Assembly: GCA_022844045.1 (NCBI GenBank)
Contig: JALHMM010000069.1
Location: 1-36,164, forward strand
Direction of reading: 5' to 3'
DNA from: Reyranellaceae bacterium
GTDB lineage: Bacteria; Pseudomonadota; Alphaproteobacteria; Reyranellales; Reyranellaceae
DNA length: 36,164 nt
The notes beneath the pieces were generated by a model. That model searched no databases and was not told the origin of the DNA. It was given only the letters and a program-made list of their open reading frames with translations. Shown here one piece after another: positions 34,128-36,164 of the stretch (position 1 is its first letter; each line of letters opens with the position of its first letter). The position numbers and the translations under genes were made by a program.

Positions 34128-34858
34128 TGCGCGTCCTGCCCGAGATAGACGTCGAGCACGCGCTGGTCGCGCGCGATCGCCTCGGGCGGACCCTCGGCGA
34201 TCTTCTCCCCGTAGTTCAGCACGACGATGTGCTGCGACAGCGCCATGACGGCGCGCATGACGTGCTCGATCAGCAGGATGGTGAGCCCGGTGCGCGCGTT
34301 GAGCGCGCGCAGGAAAGCCACCATCTGGTCGGTCTCGGTGGGCCGCAGGCCGGCCATCACCTCGTCGAGCAGCAGCAGGCGTGGCTGGGTGGCGAGCGCG
34401 CGCGCTACCTCAAGCCGCTTGCGGTCGGGCAGGGTGAGGTTCGACGCGGTCATGGCGCGCTTGTCGTGCAGCCCGAGCTCGCTGAGCACGGTCAGCGCCT
34501 TGTCGCGCGCGCGCCCGACATCGGGCTCGCGCTTGAGCGCGCCGATCAGCACGTTGTCGAGCACGGATAGGCCGGGGAAGGGCTTGACGATCTGGAAGGT
34601 GCGGCCGATGCCGGCGTCGCAGATGCGATCGGGCCTGAGTCCGGTGATCGTGCGGCCATCGAGCTGCACGGTGCCGGCGCTGGGTGGAAAGACGCCGGCG
34701 ATCATGTTGAAGGTCGTGGTCTTGCCGGCGCCGTTGGGGCCGATCAGCGCGTGGATCGCGCCCGCCGGCACGTCGAAGCCGACATCATGCACCGCGCGCA
34801 GGCCGCGGAAGCTTTTGCCCAGCCCGCGTACGCTGAGATGAGCGCCACCGACACTCAT
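34124..34858 (-). CDS. livG: Branched-chain amino acid-type ABC transporter ATP-binding protein LivG (second system)
   Basis: 244 aa. Walker A GPNGAGKT is at 40-47 with the LivG loop GIGRTFQIVKPFPGLSVLDN. The signature is the LTLPDRKRLEVARAL form, which lacks the classic LSGG but is common in this family. Walker B is LLLLDEVMAGLRP. Its end overlaps livF by 4 nt. It is separated from livM by a 241-bp gap filled with nested palindromes. Confidence 0.94.
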
Positions 34859-34862
34859 GTTT

Positions 34863-35085
34863 CTTCCCCCGGATGGGCAGGGCGTTCGCAGATGGAGTCC
34901 GGCCTTACCTTCCCCCGGAGGGGGAAGGTGGCGCGCGAAGCGCGACGGATGGGGGATGTTTCAACGAATTCGGTGTCCGTATTCGACATCCCCCATCCGC
35001 CCTCCGGGCACCTTCCCCCTCCGGGGGAAGGTAAGACGAAGTCAAACGGGCCATATGCGATAGCCCTGTCCCGGAGGGGGAAGGT
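34863..35085. repeat. Nested composite palindromic repeat, copy 4, between livM2 and livG2
   Basis: Inner element: end hairpins at 34908-34928 and 35011-35031, with GGCGCGCGAAGCGCGACGG on the left and CATCCCCCATCCGCCC on the right, same orientation as the copy at 12410. Outer shell: CTTCCCCCGGATGGGCAGGG at 34863-34882 followed by GTTCGCAGATGG, inverted against CCATATGCGATAGCCCTG (35051-35068) then TCCCGGAGGGGGAAGG (35069-35084). The outer shell matches the one around 11277-11465. The gap contains no gene. Confidence 0.85.
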
Positions 35086-35099
35086 ATGAGCGGAGCGGC

Positions 35100-36107
35100 T
35101 CATCGCACGAAGCCCAGCTTGCGCGCGAGCCACGGCCAGACGCCGTCGCGGCGGAAGGCGACGATGGCCAGCAGGGCCAGGCCATAGAAGATCTGCTTCA
35201 GCCCGGCGGTCTTCACGCCGAAGACCTCGCCGATCTTCTCGGCGGCGATGGTGAAGACGTCGCCCAGGCTGACGAGCAGGGCGGCGCCGACGAAGGGCCC
35301 GATCAGCGTGCCGAGGCCGCCGATGATCGGCGCCAGGATCACCTCGATCGAGCGGCCCATGGCGAAGGCGGTCTCGGGGAAGAGGTTCTTGTAGTAGAAC
35401 GCCGCCCAGGCGCCGCCGATCGCCGCCATGCCCGAGGAGATCAGCACGGCGATCATCTTGCCGCGGAAGACATCGACGCCGCTGGCCTGCGCCGCCTCGG
35501 GATCCTCGCGGATCGCCAGCCAGTAGTAGCCGAGACGGCTGGTCAGCAGCAGGCGGCAGGCGACCAGCGCCAGCGCCGCCATGGCGAGGATGACGTAGTA
35601 GAACATCACCGGCCCGCCGCGCAGGTGCCATACACCGGGATCGCCGGAGACCTTGAGGAACAGACCGGCCGAACCGCCGACCCACTTGAAATGGTCGAAC
35701 AGGATGCGCGTGAACTCGGCGAAGGCGATGGTCAGCAGCGCGAAGTAGACGCCGGCGAGCGAGAAGCGGAAGCCGAGGAAGCCGACGATGCCGCCGGCCA
35801 GCATGGCTACAGCCACGCCGGCGATCATGCCGATCCACGGCGAGATGCCGAAGTGGAAGGCGAGCGCGGCGGCCGTGTAGCCACCCAGGCCAAGATAGAG
35901 CGCGTGACCCAGCGAGAGCTGGCCGGCGAAGCCCATCATCACGTTCCACGCCTGGCCGATATAGGCGAAGTAGATGACCAGGATCAGGATCGACAGCGGA
36001 TACGAGCCGATGAATGCCGGCGCGGCGAGCAGCAGCGCCGCGAACACTGCGAGCGTGACCTGCCCGCGTATCGGCATGTCCGAGGTGAGGCGGCGCCACA
36101 GGGTCAT
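35100..36107 (-). CDS. livM: Branched-chain amino acid-type ABC transporter permease LivM (second system)
   Basis: 335 aa from the ATG at 36105-36107; a GTG six codons earlier lies inside the terminal palindrome and is less trusted. About ten hydrophobic segments; QAWNVMMGFAGQLSLGHALY near 52-71 and IIGGLGTLIGPFVGAALL near 265-282 are LivM marks. It should pair with a LivH encoded beyond the window. As the palindrome may be an assembly fold-back, the true upstream sequence is unknown and the N-terminus could differ. Confidence 0.9.
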   Translation of the reverse strand: MTLWRRLTSDMPIRGQVTLAVFAALLLAAPAFIGSYPLSILILVIYFAYIGQAWNVMMGFAGQLSLGHALYLGLGGYTAAALAFHFGISPWIGMIAGVAVAMLAGGIVGFLGFRFSLAGVYFALLTIAFAEFTRILFDHFKWVGGSAGLFLKVSGDPGVWHLRGGPVMFYYVILAMAALALVACRLLLTSRLGYYWLAIREDPEAAQASGVDVFRGKMIAVLISSGMAAIGGAWAAFYYKNLFPETAFAMGRSIEVILAPIIGGLGTLIGPFVGAALLVSLGDVFTIAAEKIGEVFGVKTAGLKQIFYGLALLAIVAFRRDGVWPWLARKLGFVR

Positions 36108-36120
36108 GGGCTGGGGGCGC

Positions 36121-36164
36121 GCCACTCCAGTGGCGCGTCATTCATGACGCGCCACTGGAGTGGC
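36121..36164. repeat. Perfect 21-bp inverted repeat at the window end
   Basis: GCCACTCCAGTGGCGCGTCA then T (36121-36141) is followed by a 2-nt spacer and its exact complement (36144-36164), ending at the last base. A perfect arm stopping exactly at the edge is typical of a fold-back artefact or of an assembly break at a palindrome; a real inverted repeat is also possible. Confidence 0.85.

Overview
The window looks like chromosome of a high-GC alphaproteobacterium, probably from the Rhodospirillales/Reyranellales/Hyphomicrobiales side. This rests on gene content: pyrB followed by a dihydroorotase-like gene lacking metal ligands, several Bug/TctC binding proteins, two liv-type transporters, a box benzoate cluster and dense intergenic GC-rich palindromes. 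Genus cannot be fixed from the sequence alone. A perfect 44-bp palindrome at the very end and a cut gene at the start suggest that the window is a complete assembly contig.

Left part (1-13.8 kb, all minus strand): a truncated exported protein; pyrB and its dihydroorotase-like partner; a SorA/SorT-like sulfite dehydrogenase with its cytochrome c; a complete polyamine-type ABC transporter (potF, potG, potH, potI); and a complete branched-chain-amino-acid-type ABC transporter (livK, livH, livM, livG, livF). Long palindromic repeats fill the gaps inside these transporter operons.

Middle (13.8-21.1 kb): a GST divergent from an epoxide-hydrolase-like alpha/beta hydrolase; a CodA-like amidohydrolase divergent from a Bug solute-binding protein; a membrane-anchored SNase-fold nuclease; a small metal-binding cupin; and a two-TM sensor adenylate cyclase.

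Benzoate block (21.1-29.2 kb): benzoate-CoA ligase, boxB and boxC encode the aerobic benzoyl-CoA epoxidation route (activation, 2,3-epoxidation, ring cleavage). BoxA and the downstream aldehyde dehydrogenase are not in the window. Between these genes lie a Bug protein, a 5-hydroxyisourate-hydrolase-like protein with altered active-site residues, a type II toxin-antitoxin pair whose toxin frame runs without a stop into the ligase, and a second antitoxin copy killed by a nonsense codon. Divergent from boxC is a GNAT/Rrf2-regulator pair.

Right part (29.3-36.2 kb): a small exported protein, then a minus-strand operon reading livM, livG, livF, class III cyclase, an acyl-CoA-dehydrogenase-fold protein that lacks the catalytic glutamate and resembles 3-sulfinopropanoyl-CoA desulfinase (Acd), and a TfdA-type Fe/2-oxoglutarate dioxygenase. 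The cyclase and Acd-like genes overlap by 4 nt. This operon suggests uptake and breakdown of an organic acid, possibly an organosulfur compound.

The best candidates for something new are the toxin/ligase in-frame junction, the cyclase-Acd-dioxygenase operon (with a second cyclase directly behind the benzoate-CoA ligase), and the composite palindromic repeat family.
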